From: Streptomyces liliifuscus | Lineage (GTDB): Bacteria; Actinomycetota; Actinomycetes; Streptomycetales; Streptomycetaceae | Length of the DNA: 64,000 nt | Direction: 5' to 3' | Assembly: GCF_016598615.1 (NCBI RefSeq) | Contig: NZ_CP066831.1 | Coordinates: 6,696,001-6,760,000 of the forward strand | Shown: positions 43,034-50,649 of the stretch, in pieces | Position numbering within the stretch: the first letter of the stretch is position 1 | How the letters are laid out: every line of letters starts with the position of its first letter | Notes under the pieces: model-generated | Told to the model about the DNA's origin: nothing | Databases searched by the model: none | Seen by the model: the letters and a program-made list of their open reading frames with translations, nothing else | Made by a program: the position numbers and the translations under genes

Positions 43034-43049
43034 ACTGGTGTAGACCAGT
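43034..43049. promoter_or_regulatory. dre site 3 in the nagE1-nagF divergent promoter
   Basis: ACTGGTGTAGACCAGT, a near-perfect palindrome and the best dre match of the three, lying 96 bp from the nagE1 start and 118 bp from nagF. Confidence 0.85.
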
Positions 43050-43166
43050 CGGCGAACGGTTGCGCTGTCGTGTTCGCCATCATTCGGTACGGGTGACGTG
43101 ACCGCTCGCGAAGATGGGCCAACTGTGGGTTACTGCGACAAAGCGGTTCGGATCAGGGAGTAGGAC

Positions 43167-43400
43167 ATGGCCAGCAAGGCTGAGAAGATCGTCGCCGGGC
43201 TCGGTGGCATCGAGAACATCGAAGAGGTCGAGGGCTGCATCACCCGCCTCCGCACCGAGGTCATCGACCCGAGCAAGGTCGACGAGGCCGCCCTGAAGGC
43301 CGCGGGCGCCCACGGCGTCGTCAAGATGGGCACCGCCATCCAGGTCGTCATCGGCACCGACGCGGACCCGATCGCCGCGGACATCGAAGACATGATGTGA
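43167..43400 (+). CDS. nagF: PTS EIIB component for N-acetylglucosamine
   Basis: 77-residue EIIB domain. The phosphoryl acceptor is C24 in E-G-C-I-T-R-L-R, and the rest is the compact alpha/beta IIB fold ending A-D-I-E-D-M-M. It phosphorylates GlcNAc carried by NagE1/NagE2, receiving phosphate from an EIIA (Crr) encoded elsewhere. Divergent from nagE1 and probably controlled by DasR. Confidence 0.9.
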   Translation: MASKAEKIVAGLGGIENIEEVEGCITRLRTEVIDPSKVDEAALKAAGAHGVVKMGTAIQVVIGTDADPIAADIEDMM

Positions 43401-43507
43401 ACCTCCGGACTCCGGGCCCCGGCCCGAGGACCTGAGGTGTCACTCCTGAGGGGCCGCTTCCGTTACCCGGGGCGGCCCCTCACCCGTATACGACTAGGCT
43501 CGACGCC

Positions 43508-44245
43508 ATGTCTCGAATCGACGGCCGCACGCCCGAACAGCTCCGCCCGATCACCATCGAACGCGGCTGGAGCAAGCACGCCGAGGGCTCCGTCCTCATC
43601 TCCTTCGGCGACACGAAGGTCTTCTGCACCGCCTCCGTGACCGAGGGCGTCCCGCGCTGGCGCAAGGGCAGCGGCGAGGGCTGGGTCACCGCCGAATACT
43701 CCATGCTCCCGCGGGCCACCAACACCCGCGGCGACCGCGAATCCGTCCGCGGCAAGATCGGCGGCCGCACGCACGAGATCAGCCGCCTCATCGGCCGCTC
43801 GCTGCGCGCCGTCATCGACTACAAGGCACTCGGCGAGAACACCATCGTCCTCGACTGTGACGTCCTCCAGGCCGACGGCGGCACCCGCACCGCAGCCATC
43901 ACCGGCGCGTATGTCGCCCTCGCGGACGCCATCTCCTGGGCCCAGGGCAAGAAGATCATCCGCGCCGGCCGTCAGCCCCTCACCGGAACGGTCAGCGCCG
44001 TCTCCGTCGGCATCGTCGGCGGCGTACCCCTCCTCGACCTCTGCTACGAGGAGGACGTCCGCGCCGACACCGACATGAACGTCGTCTGCACCGGCGACGG
44101 CCGATTCGTCGAGGTCCAGGGCACCGCCGAGGCCGAACCGTTCGCCCGTGAGGAGCTCAACTCCCTTCTCGACCTGGCCGTTCTGGGCTGCACAGAACTC
44201 GCTGTCGCCCAGCGCACGGCGCTTGATACGGTCCTGGAAAGGTAA
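43508..44245 (+). CDS. rph: ribonuclease PH
   Basis: 245-residue phosphorolytic 3'-5' exoribonuclease that trims tRNA 3' ends: R-I-D-G-R-T-P at the start, E-Y-S-M-L-P-R-A-T, R-E-S-V-R-G-K-I-G-G-R and D-C-D-V-L-Q-A-D-G-G-T-R-T-A-A-I-T-G. Full family length. A -10-like TAGGCT lies about eight bases before ATG 43508, so the transcript has a very short leader. Confidence 0.96.
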   Translation: MSRIDGRTPEQLRPITIERGWSKHAEGSVLISFGDTKVFCTASVTEGVPRWRKGSGEGWVTAEYSMLPRATNTRGDRESVRGKIGGRTHEISRLIGRSLRAVIDYKALGENTIVLDCDVLQADGGTRTAAITGAYVALADAISWAQGKKIIRAGRQPLTGTVSAVSVGIVGGVPLLDLCYEEDVRADTDMNVVCTGDGRFVEVQGTAEAEPFAREELNSLLDLAVLGCTELAVAQRTALDTVLER

Positions 44246-44413
44246 AGGACACACCAAGACGGCCTCCTGCCACGGGCAACCACGGCACCGGCCGTCGCGT
44301 CCCTACCAGTACGGGCGTACGGCACACCGCGGTACGCCCGGCCAGCACCACACGGGGGCCTTGTGGCCTACGCAACGGGGCCCTCGGGCCTGACGCATCG
44401 GGAGGACCGTTTC

Positions 44414-44818
44414 ATGGCCGCGAGTCGCCGCCGAGCACGCCGTACCACTGCCATCGCCGCCGCCGTGGCAGCCGTCGCGCTGACGGCCGGGCTGACCACC
44501 GGCTGCGACGCCGTCAACAAGGCCCTGGACTGCGTCCAGACCGCCGACACGATCGCCGACAGCGTCACCGACCTCCAGCAGGCCGTGGAGAACGCCGCGA
44601 ACGACCCCACGCAGGCCGACGAGGCGCTCGACTCCATCGACAAGAACCTCGACACCATCGGTGACAAGACCGACGACACCGACATCAACAAGGCCGTGGA
44701 CGACCTCCAGAAGGCGGTCACCAACGTCCGCGACGCCATCAAGAACGGCGACGAGACGCCGGACATCAGCCCCGTCACGGACGCGGCCGGCGAACTGACC
44801 AAGGTCTGCACGCCGTAG
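44414..44818 (+). CDS. secreted lipoprotein of unknown function
   Basis: 134 residues. A twin-arginine-rich n-region (A-S-R-R-R-A-R-R), a hydrophobic core and a lipobox with C31 (L-T-T-G-C) are followed by a helical, acidic Asp/Lys/Thr-rich domain with heptad-like D-L-Q-x-A-V repeats suggesting a coiled coil. GGAGGA lies upstream of ATG 44414. It sits between rph and rdgB; orthologous blocks lack it, so a lineage-specific insertion is likely. Confidence 0.7.
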   Translation: MAASRRRARRTTAIAAAVAAVALTAGLTTGCDAVNKALDCVQTADTIADSVTDLQQAVENAANDPTQADEALDSIDKNLDTIGDKTDDTDINKAVDDLQKAVTNVRDAIKNGDETPDISPVTDAAGELTKVCTP

Positions 44819-45307
44819 CGGCAGCGGCAGCGTTAGCAGTACGCGATCGCGGCAGCCGTAGCCGCAAGGCTCGTTCTGCCGCGGGGCAACGGCCGGTCCG
44901 CCGCAGGGCAGCGACCGGTCCGCCGTGCGGCAACGGCCGTCTCACCGCGGGGCAACGGCCGTCTCGCCGGGGGCGGGCCACTACCGGTCCGCCGCGGGTG
45001 AACGGCCGGGCCCTCCGCAGGTGGACGAGTGGCCCATCCGCGGGTGGGCACCCGGTCCCGCCGCGGGTGGGTTACTGGCTTCTCCGTGGGCGGACGACCG
45101 GTCCCGCCGCAGGTGGATGACTGACCCCGCCGCGGGTGGCAGACGATCACGGGCAGCGGCAGCGGCAGCGGCAGCGGCAGCGGCAGTGGGCGCGGGAGTG
45201 ACAGTGGGCTGGGGAGCGGCGGGGGCCAGCCGGTCAGATCGCAGGCACCGGTGGGCGATCGCAGGCATCGTGCGAGCGGTACGGGCCGGCTGGCTAGGGT
45301 GAGCACC
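44819..45307. repeat. 489-bp gap with a 12-unit minisatellite and a GGCAGC microsatellite
   Basis: Units of 22-25 bp with consensus near CCGCCGCGGGTGGACGACCGGTC run without break from 44877 to 45148 (starts 44877, 44899, 44921, 44943, 44965, 44990, 45012, 45036, 45058, 45082, 45104, 45126). They grade from a GGGGCAACGGCC type to a GGGTGG type. Five GGCAGC copies and one GGCAGT follow at 45152-45187. No credible gene is encoded on either strand. A TAGGGT box at 45296-45301 serves rdgB. Confidence 0.8.
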
Positions 45308-45910
45308 ATGACCCGCCTGATCCTCGCCACCCGCAACCCCGGAAAGATCACCGAGCTGAGGGCGATCCTCGCCGCCGCAGGTCTGCACCACGACCTCGTC
45401 GGCGCGGACGCCTACCCGGAGATCCCCGACGTCAAGGAAACCGGCGTCACCTTCGCCGAGAACGCCCTCCTCAAGGCGCACGCCCTCGCCCAGGCCACCG
45501 GCCTCCCGGCCGTCGCCGACGACTCCGGCCTGTGCGTCGACGTCCTCGGCGGCGCCCCCGGCATCTTCTCCGCCCGCTGGTCCGGCACCCACGGCGACGA
45601 CCAGGCCAACCTCAGGCTCCTCCTCGCCCAACTCGGCGACATCGCCGACGAACACCGCGCCGCCCACTTCGCCTGCGCCGCCGCACTGGCCCTCCCCGAC
45701 GGAACGGAACGCGTGGTCGAGGGCCGCCTCAGCGGCACCCTGCGCCACGAGCCCACGGGCACCCACGGCTTCGGCTACGACCCGATCCTCCAGCCCGACG
45801 GCGACACCCGCACCTGCGCGGAACTCACCCCCGACGAGAAGAACGCGATCAGCCACCGGGGCAAGGCGTTCCGCGGACTCGTACCCGTGGTACGGGAGTT
45901 GCTGGGCTGA
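45308..45910 (+). CDS. rdgB: XTP/dITP pyrophosphatase (HAM1/RdgB)
   Basis: 200-residue house-cleaning enzyme that hydrolyses non-canonical purine nucleoside triphosphates: L-A-T-R-N-P-G-K at 5-12, F-x-E-N-A-L-L-K-A, D-D-S-G-L-C-V-D-V-L-G-G-A-P-G and F-G-Y-D-P-I. Full length. TAGGGT lies seven bases upstream of the ATG, suggesting a very short leader. It closes the rph-rdgB pair after the repeat insertion. Confidence 0.95.
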   Translation: MTRLILATRNPGKITELRAILAAAGLHHDLVGADAYPEIPDVKETGVTFAENALLKAHALAQATGLPAVADDSGLCVDVLGGAPGIFSARWSGTHGDDQANLRLLLAQLGDIADEHRAAHFACAAALALPDGTERVVEGRLSGTLRHEPTGTHGFGYDPILQPDGDTRTCAELTPDEKNAISHRGKAFRGLVPVVRELLG

Positions 45911-45931
45911 CCCTCCCTCCCGGGACCCCGG

Positions 45932-46657
45932 CTACTCCTCCCCGCCGTACGACCGCATCGCCACCCGCGCGTCCAGGTCGATGCCGTTCGCGCCCGCCGG
46001 GGCCGGTAGCCGCAGGACCCTGTCGAGCACGGGGCCCAGCCGGCCGCAGCCTGAAGTACCCGGCGCCGAAAAGCGGTTGTCGGCCACCCCGAAGGAGACG
46101 ACCAGCGGATCCGGCGAGACGACCCCCGGCGGATCCGTCTCCTTGAGCACCAGGTGGACCGGGGCCGCGTCGGTGCCTATGGAACAACCGCGCGGTACCT
46201 CCGGCCCGGATATACGGAACGTCAGATCCAGCTCGCCCCGCCGCTCGTCGTTGGACTCGAAGTCCGAATACCCGCCGTACCGAGGCGTGATCGACAGCGG
46301 TGTGCCCCGAACTCGTAGGGGAGTGGCGGCCATCGCCCCGAACACCTGACGGAACTCGCCGTCGACCGTGCCCTCCGCGAAGGTGATCGCCAGGGGCCGG
46401 TCGATCGGCACCTCGACGCGACCGAGGCTCAGATGCCCGGTCGCGGTCATCGCCTCGCACCGCCACTTCGCCGGATCCGCGCCTTCGGGAAGCTCGGCGA
46501 GGCTCGGACAGTCCGCGAAGCCAAGCTGCCGCGCGCCCGAGCCGACACCGGTGTTGGTGTTGGTGTTGGCGTGCGCGGGACCCGCAGTCGCCGCGCCCGT
46601 GCCGGCGGCGAGGGCCAGGGCGGACAGAGCCATGACGAGACGTCGGGCGCGAAGCAT
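45932..46657 (-). CDS. secreted hypothetical protein under ArsR-type control
   Basis: 241 residues: a Sec signal peptide (MLRARRLVMALSALALAAGT) cleaved near A-H-A-N, an N-T-N-T-N-T stretch, then a beta-rich domain with four cysteines and no recognised family. The GGAGG before ATG 46657 decides the start. It is divergent from the ArsR-type gene across a 160-bp gap holding five regularly spaced boxes, so it is probably the regulator's target. It converges with rdgB with only 21 bp between stops. Confidence 0.65.
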   Translation of the reverse strand: MLRARRLVMALSALALAAGTGAATAGPAHANTNTNTGVGSGARQLGFADCPSLAELPEGADPAKWRCEAMTATGHLSLGRVEVPIDRPLAITFAEGTVDGEFRQVFGAMAATPLRVRGTPLSITPRYGGYSDFESNDERRGELDLTFRISGPEVPRGCSIGTDAAPVHLVLKETDPPGVVSPDPLVVSFGVADNRFSAPGTSGCGRLGPVLDRVLRLPAPAGANGIDLDARVAMRSYGGEE

Positions 46658-46723
46658 GAAGGCCTCCAGGTGAATGGCGGACGGGCGGGAGGGTCCCGCG
46701 ATGTCGATGTCCACGCCTCAAGG

Positions 46724-46788
46724 ATTGCAGCGATTCCTCTGCAATGGAAGGTCTGCAGAGAAAATTCTGCAAACTTCACTCTGCAGAG
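46724..46788. promoter_or_regulatory. operator array: TCTGCA boxes at 14-bp spacing
   Basis: TCTGCA begins at 46738, 46752, 46766 and 46780, exactly 14 bp apart, with a degenerate ATTGCA at 46724. The last box is inside the palindrome CTCTGCAGAG (46779-46788). The stretch is AT-rich relative to the region and lies between the divergent secreted-protein and ArsR genes. Confidence 0.65.
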
Positions 46789-46817
46789 GTTCGGCTGTGA
46801 GACGGTAGGCTGCCCCC

Positions 46818-47435
46818 ATGAGCGATGAAGGCGAGCCCGAGCCCGGGCCGGAGGCCGACGCGGGCACCGAGACGGGTGTCGAACCGGACGGCGAACGGCG
46901 CACGATCGGCGACCCGGCGGCCCTCAAAGCCCTCGCCCACCCACTACGGCTGAAGATCCTCCGCCACCTGGCAGTCTCCGGCCCGGCGACCTCCACGACC
47001 CTCGCCGCCGCCCTCGGGGAGAACACCGGCACCCTCAGCTACCACCTGCGCCGCCTGGAGCGCGGGGGCTTCATCGAGGACGTACCGGAACGGCCCAACA
47101 GCCGCGAGCGCTGGTGGCGGGCGGTGCGCGGACTCGACGTACGCAGGCCCGCGCAGGACGAGATGACCGACGGCGAGCGGGCGGTCGCGGGGGCCCTCGA
47201 CCGCATGCGGCTCGACGAGGACATCGAGCTGGCCCGCCGCTTCACCGAGGAACAGGCCGAGTCGGACGGCTGGATGCGCGGCTCCCGCAGCCTCAGCCAC
47301 CTCACCAAGGAAGAGGTGACCGCCTTCCACGACGCCTACCTCGACCTCCTGACCCGCTTCGCCCGAGGCCCGGAGGACGCGCCATCGGACGCCAAGCCGG
47401 TGCTGCTGCGGTGGTTCGCGCTGCCGGTTGAGTAG
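46818..47435 (+). CDS. ArsR-type winged-helix regulator
   Basis: 205 residues: an acidic N-tail of about 30 residues, a winged helix (A-H-P-L-R-L-K-I-L-R-H-L, then T-L-S-Y-H-L-R-R-L-E) and a helical C-terminal region of about 100 residues longer than in metal-sensing ArsR proteins. There is no clear metal-binding cysteine motif. ATG 46818 lies 30 bp past the last operator box, so autorepression is likely. Confidence 0.8.
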   Translation: MSDEGEPEPGPEADAGTETGVEPDGERRTIGDPAALKALAHPLRLKILRHLAVSGPATSTTLAAALGENTGTLSYHLRRLERGGFIEDVPERPNSRERWWRAVRGLDVRRPAQDEMTDGERAVAGALDRMRLDEDIELARRFTEEQAESDGWMRGSRSLSHLTKEEVTAFHDAYLDLLTRFARGPEDAPSDAKPVLLRWFALPVE

Positions 47436-47475
47436 CGTTCCCGCCCTGCAGTCACGTGACTCGCCGCAAAGAAAA

Positions 47476-47507
47476 GGCCTGCGAATCGATCTTTCGATTC
47501 GCAGGCC
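47476..47507 (-). terminator. rho-independent terminator of tRNA-Leu
   Basis: Perfect 14-bp stem (47476-47489 / 47494-47507), four-base loop, and on the minus strand a TTTTCTTTG tail. It also lies just past the ArsR gene's stop. Confidence 0.88.
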
Positions 47508-47514
47508 GTCACTG

Positions 47515-47599
47515 TGCGGCGGAAGGGATTCGAACCCTCAAGCCGTTTCACGGGCCACAGATCCTAAGTCTGCTGCGTCAGCCGTTGCGCCACCGCCGC
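47515..47599 (-). tRNA. tRNA-Leu (UAG)
   Basis: An 85-nt class II tRNA on the minus strand. Acceptor GCGGCGG (from 47599) pairs with CCGCCGC, the discriminator is A, the anticodon loop CTTAGGA gives UAG, and there is a long variable arm and a GGTTCGAATCC T-arm. CCA is not encoded. Confidence 0.93.
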
Positions 47600-47621
47600 C
47601 AGCCGACTGTCATCGTACCGG

Positions 47622-48151
47622 TCACGTGGGTGCTGGTGAGTGGGGGTTTGCGTCACGCTGTTCTCCCTGGCTTCGGCGACCTCCTCTGCACCAGGTGCTG
47701 GTGATCGCATGACAGTTGGGGCACAGCAGTCGTAGGTTCTCGCGCCGGTCGTCGCTCCAGTCGCCATTGACGTGGTCGATCTCCAGCGTCATGGGTTGCC
47801 CATTCCACTCGGGTGGAGTCCCGCACTCGTCGCAGCGCTCCGGAACGCCGATCTCGGCGAGCGCCCGACGTAGCAGAACCGCGCGGGTGCGACACGATCC
47901 ATCGCGCTTGACGAGGATGTCTTCCGCGCTTCTCGCCGGCGCCGTTCCGGGCTTCCCTCGTTGATGGGCCTGTCCAAGGAAGTGCGCCACAGAAAGTTCG
48001 TCCTCCTCGATCCACCGGCGCAGGGCGGCTCTCCGGCTGCCGTTGTCCGGAAACCCGAGCATCCGCAGGTCTCCGCCAGAGACCACGACGCGGCCACGGC
48101 TCGGCGCAGCGTCTGTGTCTCCGGCTTTGGGACGCGGGGGCGGCCGCTCAT
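47622..48151 (-). pseudogene. HNH endonuclease gene interrupted by a one-base frameshift
   Basis: ATG 48151 overlaps the stop of the upstream HNH gene (ATGA) and opens MSGRPRVPKPETQTLRRAVA, matching the paralogue's V-A-A-S helix region. After A-E-T-C the homology continues in the next frame as M-L-G-F, then S-V-A-H-F-L-G and the HNH core C-D-E-C...L-E-I-D-H-V-N-G...C-P-N-C-H, ending at 47622. Inserting one C near 48066 restores an uninterrupted protein aligned residue by residue with the paralogue. It is either a true mutation, an assembly error or a programmed shift. Confidence 0.7.
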
Positions 48152-48804
48152 GTGGCGGTGCCCGTGCGGTGGCGCTTGCTCCTGCCTCGGTACGAGTCCG
48201 TCGCCGCATGACAGTTGGGGCACAGGAGGCGCAGGTTCTCCGGGCGATTGTTCCGCCAGTTCCCGTCGACATGGTCGACTTCGAGTGGCAGTGGACGCCC
48301 CCGCCAGAGCGGCTCGGTACCGCACCTTGAGCACTGTTCGGGTGTGCCGAGGTCCAGCAGGGCTCGCTTGAGCCGGTCCGGATGTTCTCGGCGTTTGTCC
48401 TTCGACTCGTGCTGGACGAGGACCTGATCGGTCGTTCGCTGACGTCGGTTGCCCTTCGGTCGTTCGGCGCGAGGGCAGAAATGTGAGGTGTCGAGACCGT
48501 AGGCCTTGATCCTGCGGGTGATGTTGGTGTGATGGCCGCCCACAAGGTCGAGGCCGAGATGGCGGAGTACGTCATTCACCGACTTGGAAGCCGCCACCGC
48601 GGGGACCAGAACTTCTCGGGTCCAGCGCGTTCCTTCGCGCTGGAAGTGAGCCGTGTCCACCCCCAGCTTCTTCATGCGCCCCCGGATGTAATCGCGCGTC
48701 GAACTCTTCGGATCCACCCCCAACCTCCCCAACGCCTCCGACAATGTCCGCGACGAACTCGCCGCCTCCTCCAGGCGCTCCCTGGTGTACGGACTGACCG
48801 CCAT
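48148..48804 (-). CDS. HNH endonuclease
   Basis: 218 residues. The N-terminal half carries two related helical repeats (L-S-E-A-L-G-R-L-G-V, V-N-D-V-L-R-H-L-G-L, each followed by a G-(V/L)-D-T-x-H-F motif) that look DNA-binding. The C-terminal half is a zinc-HNH nuclease: C158-x2-C161, D177-H178, N187 and C195-x2-C198-H199. It lies next to tRNA-Leu with a paralogue downstream. It could belong to a selfish or defence locus, but no methylase or recombinase accompanies it. The start is ATG 48804. Confidence 0.82.
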   Translation of the reverse strand: MAVSPYTRERLEEAASSSRTLSEALGRLGVDPKSSTRDYIRGRMKKLGVDTAHFQREGTRWTREVLVPAVAASKSVNDVLRHLGLDLVGGHHTNITRRIKAYGLDTSHFCPRAERPKGNRRQRTTDQVLVQHESKDKRREHPDRLKRALLDLGTPEQCSRCGTEPLWRGRPLPLEVDHVDGNWRNNRPENLRLLCPNCHAATDSYRGRSKRHRTGTAT

Positions 48805-48885
48805 GGTTCCCCTCCGTCCCGGTCGCCTGTTCGCGACCTCGTACGGAGTAACGAACCGTTTATCGGATGGTCACGACCGGAATGC

Positions 48886-48924
48886 GGAACGGCCCGCGCC
48901 GCTTGTCGCGGGGCGGGCCGTTCC
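48886..48924. terminator. hairpin terminator downstream of bcp
   Basis: GGAACGGCCCGC (48886-48897) / GCGGGCCGTTCC (48913-48924), a perfect 12-bp stem 70 bp past the bcp stop and upstream of the HNH genes. Confidence 0.7.
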
Positions 48925-48993
48925 GGTGTCGGTGATTCGAGAGGAAGGGGCGGGCCAGGCCTCGGATCCCCCAGTCGTCAGATCTTCAGGTCC

Positions 48994-49461
48994 TCAGATC
49001 CCCAAGTCCTTGATGATCTTCGCCACGTGGCCCGTGGCCCGGACGTTGTACAGCGCCCGTTCGACCTTGCCCTCCTCGTCCACCACGATCGTGGAGCGGA
49101 TGACGCCCATGTAGGTCTTGCCGTAGTTCTTCTTTTCGCCGTAGGCGGCGTAGGACTCGGTGACCGTCTTGTCGGGGTCGGCGAGGAGGGTGATCTTCAG
49201 GTTTTCCTTGTCGCGGAACTTGGCGAGCTTCTCGGGCTTGTCGGGGGAGACGCCGATGACGTCGTAGCCCGCGCCGGCGAGGAGCTCGAGGTTGTCCGTG
49301 AAGTCGCAGGCCTGCTTGGTGCAGCCGGGGGTCAGGGCGGCCGGGTAGAAATAGACGATGACCTTGCGGCCCTTGCGGTCGGCCAGGGAGACCTCGTTGC
49401 CGTCGGCGTCGGGCAGGGTGAAGGCGGGGGCGGTGTCGCCGGGCTGGAGTCGCTCGCTCAT
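48994..49461 (-). CDS. bcp: thioredoxin-dependent peroxiredoxin (Bcp/PrxQ)
   Basis: 155-residue cytoplasmic peroxidase reducing hydrogen peroxide and organic hydroperoxides with thioredoxin. The peroxidatic cysteine is C47 (T-P-G-C-T) and the resolving cysteine C52, five residues on, as in PrxQ. Full length. ATG 49461 follows GGAG. Divergent from the DUF3618 gene. Confidence 0.93.
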   Translation of the reverse strand: MSERLQPGDTAPAFTLPDADGNEVSLADRKGRKVIVYFYPAALTPGCTKQACDFTDNLELLAGAGYDVIGVSPDKPEKLAKFRDKENLKITLLADPDKTVTESYAAYGEKKNYGKTYMGVIRSTIVVDEEGKVERALYNVRATGHVAKIIKDLGI

Positions 49462-49617
49462 CTCGTGGGGTCTCCTTGCGGGGTGGTGGATACGCACCCG
49501 AGCGTAATGGGGGTGCCGGGCGGTGCGCGGCGTGCGGAGCTGACAGACTGTCGACCAGAGAAAAGGCCGAAGAGAACAGGCCACGGGAAGAAACGACCAC
49601 GACCACGGAGGCAGCGC

Positions 49618-49956
49618 GTGTCGGACACGTCGAGCACGCCGGACACCAGGACTCCGGCGCAGATCGAGGCGGACATCGAGCGCCGTCGCGAAACCCTCGC
49701 CGAGACGCTCGACGAGATCGGTGTGCGGGTGCATCCGAAGACCATCGTCGGGGACGCCAAGGCCAAGCTGGCGTCCAGCGTCGACCACACGCTCGGACGT
49801 GCCTACGTCGGCGTCAACCGCGTCGTCGGCGATGTGAAGGGGCAGTTCGTGACGGAGGAGGGCGCGCCGCGGCTGGACCGTATCGTGCCCGTCGCCCTCG
49901 TCGTGGTCGGAGTCGTCGGACTGCTCACCCTGAGTACCAGGCGTCGCAGGGGTTGA
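49618..49956 (+). CDS. DUF3618 membrane-associated protein
   Basis: 112 residues. The DUF3618 motif P-A-Q-I-E-A-D-I-E-R-R-R-E-T-L-A-E-T-L-D is at about 13-32, with one C-terminal transmembrane helix (about 88-105) and a basic R-R-R-R tail. The family is common beside membrane stress genes; its function is unknown. The GTG 49618 start keeps the motif near the N-terminus. Confidence 0.82.
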   Translation: MSDTSSTPDTRTPAQIEADIERRRETLAETLDEIGVRVHPKTIVGDAKAKLASSVDHTLGRAYVGVNRVVGDVKGQFVTEEGAPRLDRIVPVALVVVGVVGLLTLSTRRRRG

Positions 49957-50102
49957 CCCGCCGTCACCCCCGGCCGCACGCACGCCAGTACCCGCACCCG
50001 TACCAACGCCAGTACCCGCGCCCGTGCGCCGGGCACCGAGCCGGTCCGGCCGACCGCACCCCACGTACGTACGAACCGTGTGAAGGCAGGTAGGTTCGAG
50101 AC

Positions 50103-50444
50103 GTGAGCGAGAAGAACCATCACGACAAGTTGCCCATCCGGATGCTCCACGACCGTGTGCTCGTGCGGCAGGACACCGCCGAGGGCGAGCGACGGTCCGG
50201 CGGCGGCATCCTGATCCCCGCGACGGCGGCCGTGGGCCGGCGGCTCGCCTGGGCCGAGGTCGTCGCGGTCGGGCAGAACGTACGGACCGTGGAGCCGGGC
50301 GACCGCGTTCTGTACGACCCGGAGGACCTTGCCGAGGTCGAGGTGCGCGGCACCGCGTACGTGCTGATGCGTGAGCGCGACCTGCACGCCGTGGCGGCGG
50401 ACCGGTTCGAGGGCTCCGAGGACTCGACCGGCCTGTATCTCTGA
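50103..50444 (+). CDS. GroES-like co-chaperonin (Cpn10 family, paralogue)
   Basis: 113-residue Cpn10 fold: I-R-M-L-H-D-R-V-L-V-R, a mobile loop G-E-R-R-S-G-G-G-I-L-I-P and G-D-R-V-L-Y-D-P. No groEL is adjacent and the extended C-terminus (F-E-G-S-E-D-S-T-G-L-Y-L) differs from the housekeeping GroES, so this is a diverged paralogue. GTG 50103 follows GGTAGG. A strong terminator follows. Confidence 0.85.
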   Translation: MSEKNHHDKLPIRMLHDRVLVRQDTAEGERRSGGGILIPATAAVGRRLAWAEVVAVGQNVRTVEPGDRVLYDPEDLAEVEVRGTAYVLMRERDLHAVAADRFEGSEDSTGLYL

Positions 50445-50488
50445 AACAGAGGTCGAACCTGTACCTCTGAAACCGAGGTTGAAAGAGT

Positions 50489-50526
50489 CAGAAGGGGCTG
50501 GTGACCATCGTCACCAGCCCCTTCTG
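50489..50526 (+). terminator. terminator after the GroES-like gene
   Basis: Perfect 17-bp stem (50489-50505 / 50510-50526) with a CATC loop. Confidence 0.88.
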
Positions 50527-50529
50527 CTT

Positions 50530-50544
50530 GGCCAATGATTGGCC
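50530..50544. promoter_or_regulatory. perfect palindrome upstream of the guanidine riboswitch
   Basis: GGCCAAT-G-ATTGGCC, in the likely promoter of the gdx transcript; a TACCTT -10-like box follows at 50550-50555. Possible operator. Confidence 0.4.
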
Positions 50545-50562
50545 TTTGCTACCTTGGAAGGA

Positions 50563-50604
50563 CCCCGACGAGACGCGCCGTACCGGGACTCGCAAAGACG
50601 ACGC
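50563..50604 (+). ncRNA. guanidine-III (ykkC-III) riboswitch
   Basis: The sequence begins CCCCGACGAGACGCGCCGTA and continues through CCGGGACTCG to AAGACGACGC. It matches the guanidine-III pseudoknot in its ACGAG, GCGCCGUACC and ACAAGACGRCGC-like parts and their order. It ends 45 bases before the start of the Gdx-type guanidinium exporter gene, the known target of this riboswitch class. A repeated CCTGTTGATC in the linker may be part of the expression platform. Confidence 0.85.
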
Positions 50605-50649
50605 ACCCCTGTTGATCAACGCCTGTTGATCCGTTCACGGAGGTGCCTC

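Noticed and set aside
44877..45148. CRISPR array
   Set aside because: The units are contiguous and there are no unique spacers between repeats, nor cas genes nearby.
44833..45351. Minus-strand frame across the minisatellite encoding a P-L-P-L-P-L run
   Set aside because: It is only the translation of the repeats and runs into rdgB; no initiation signal.
48151..48575. Extending the second HNH gene upstream in its second frame
   Set aside because: That stretch is the shadow of the first HNH gene; the true start is the ATGA overlap in another frame, which reveals the frameshift.
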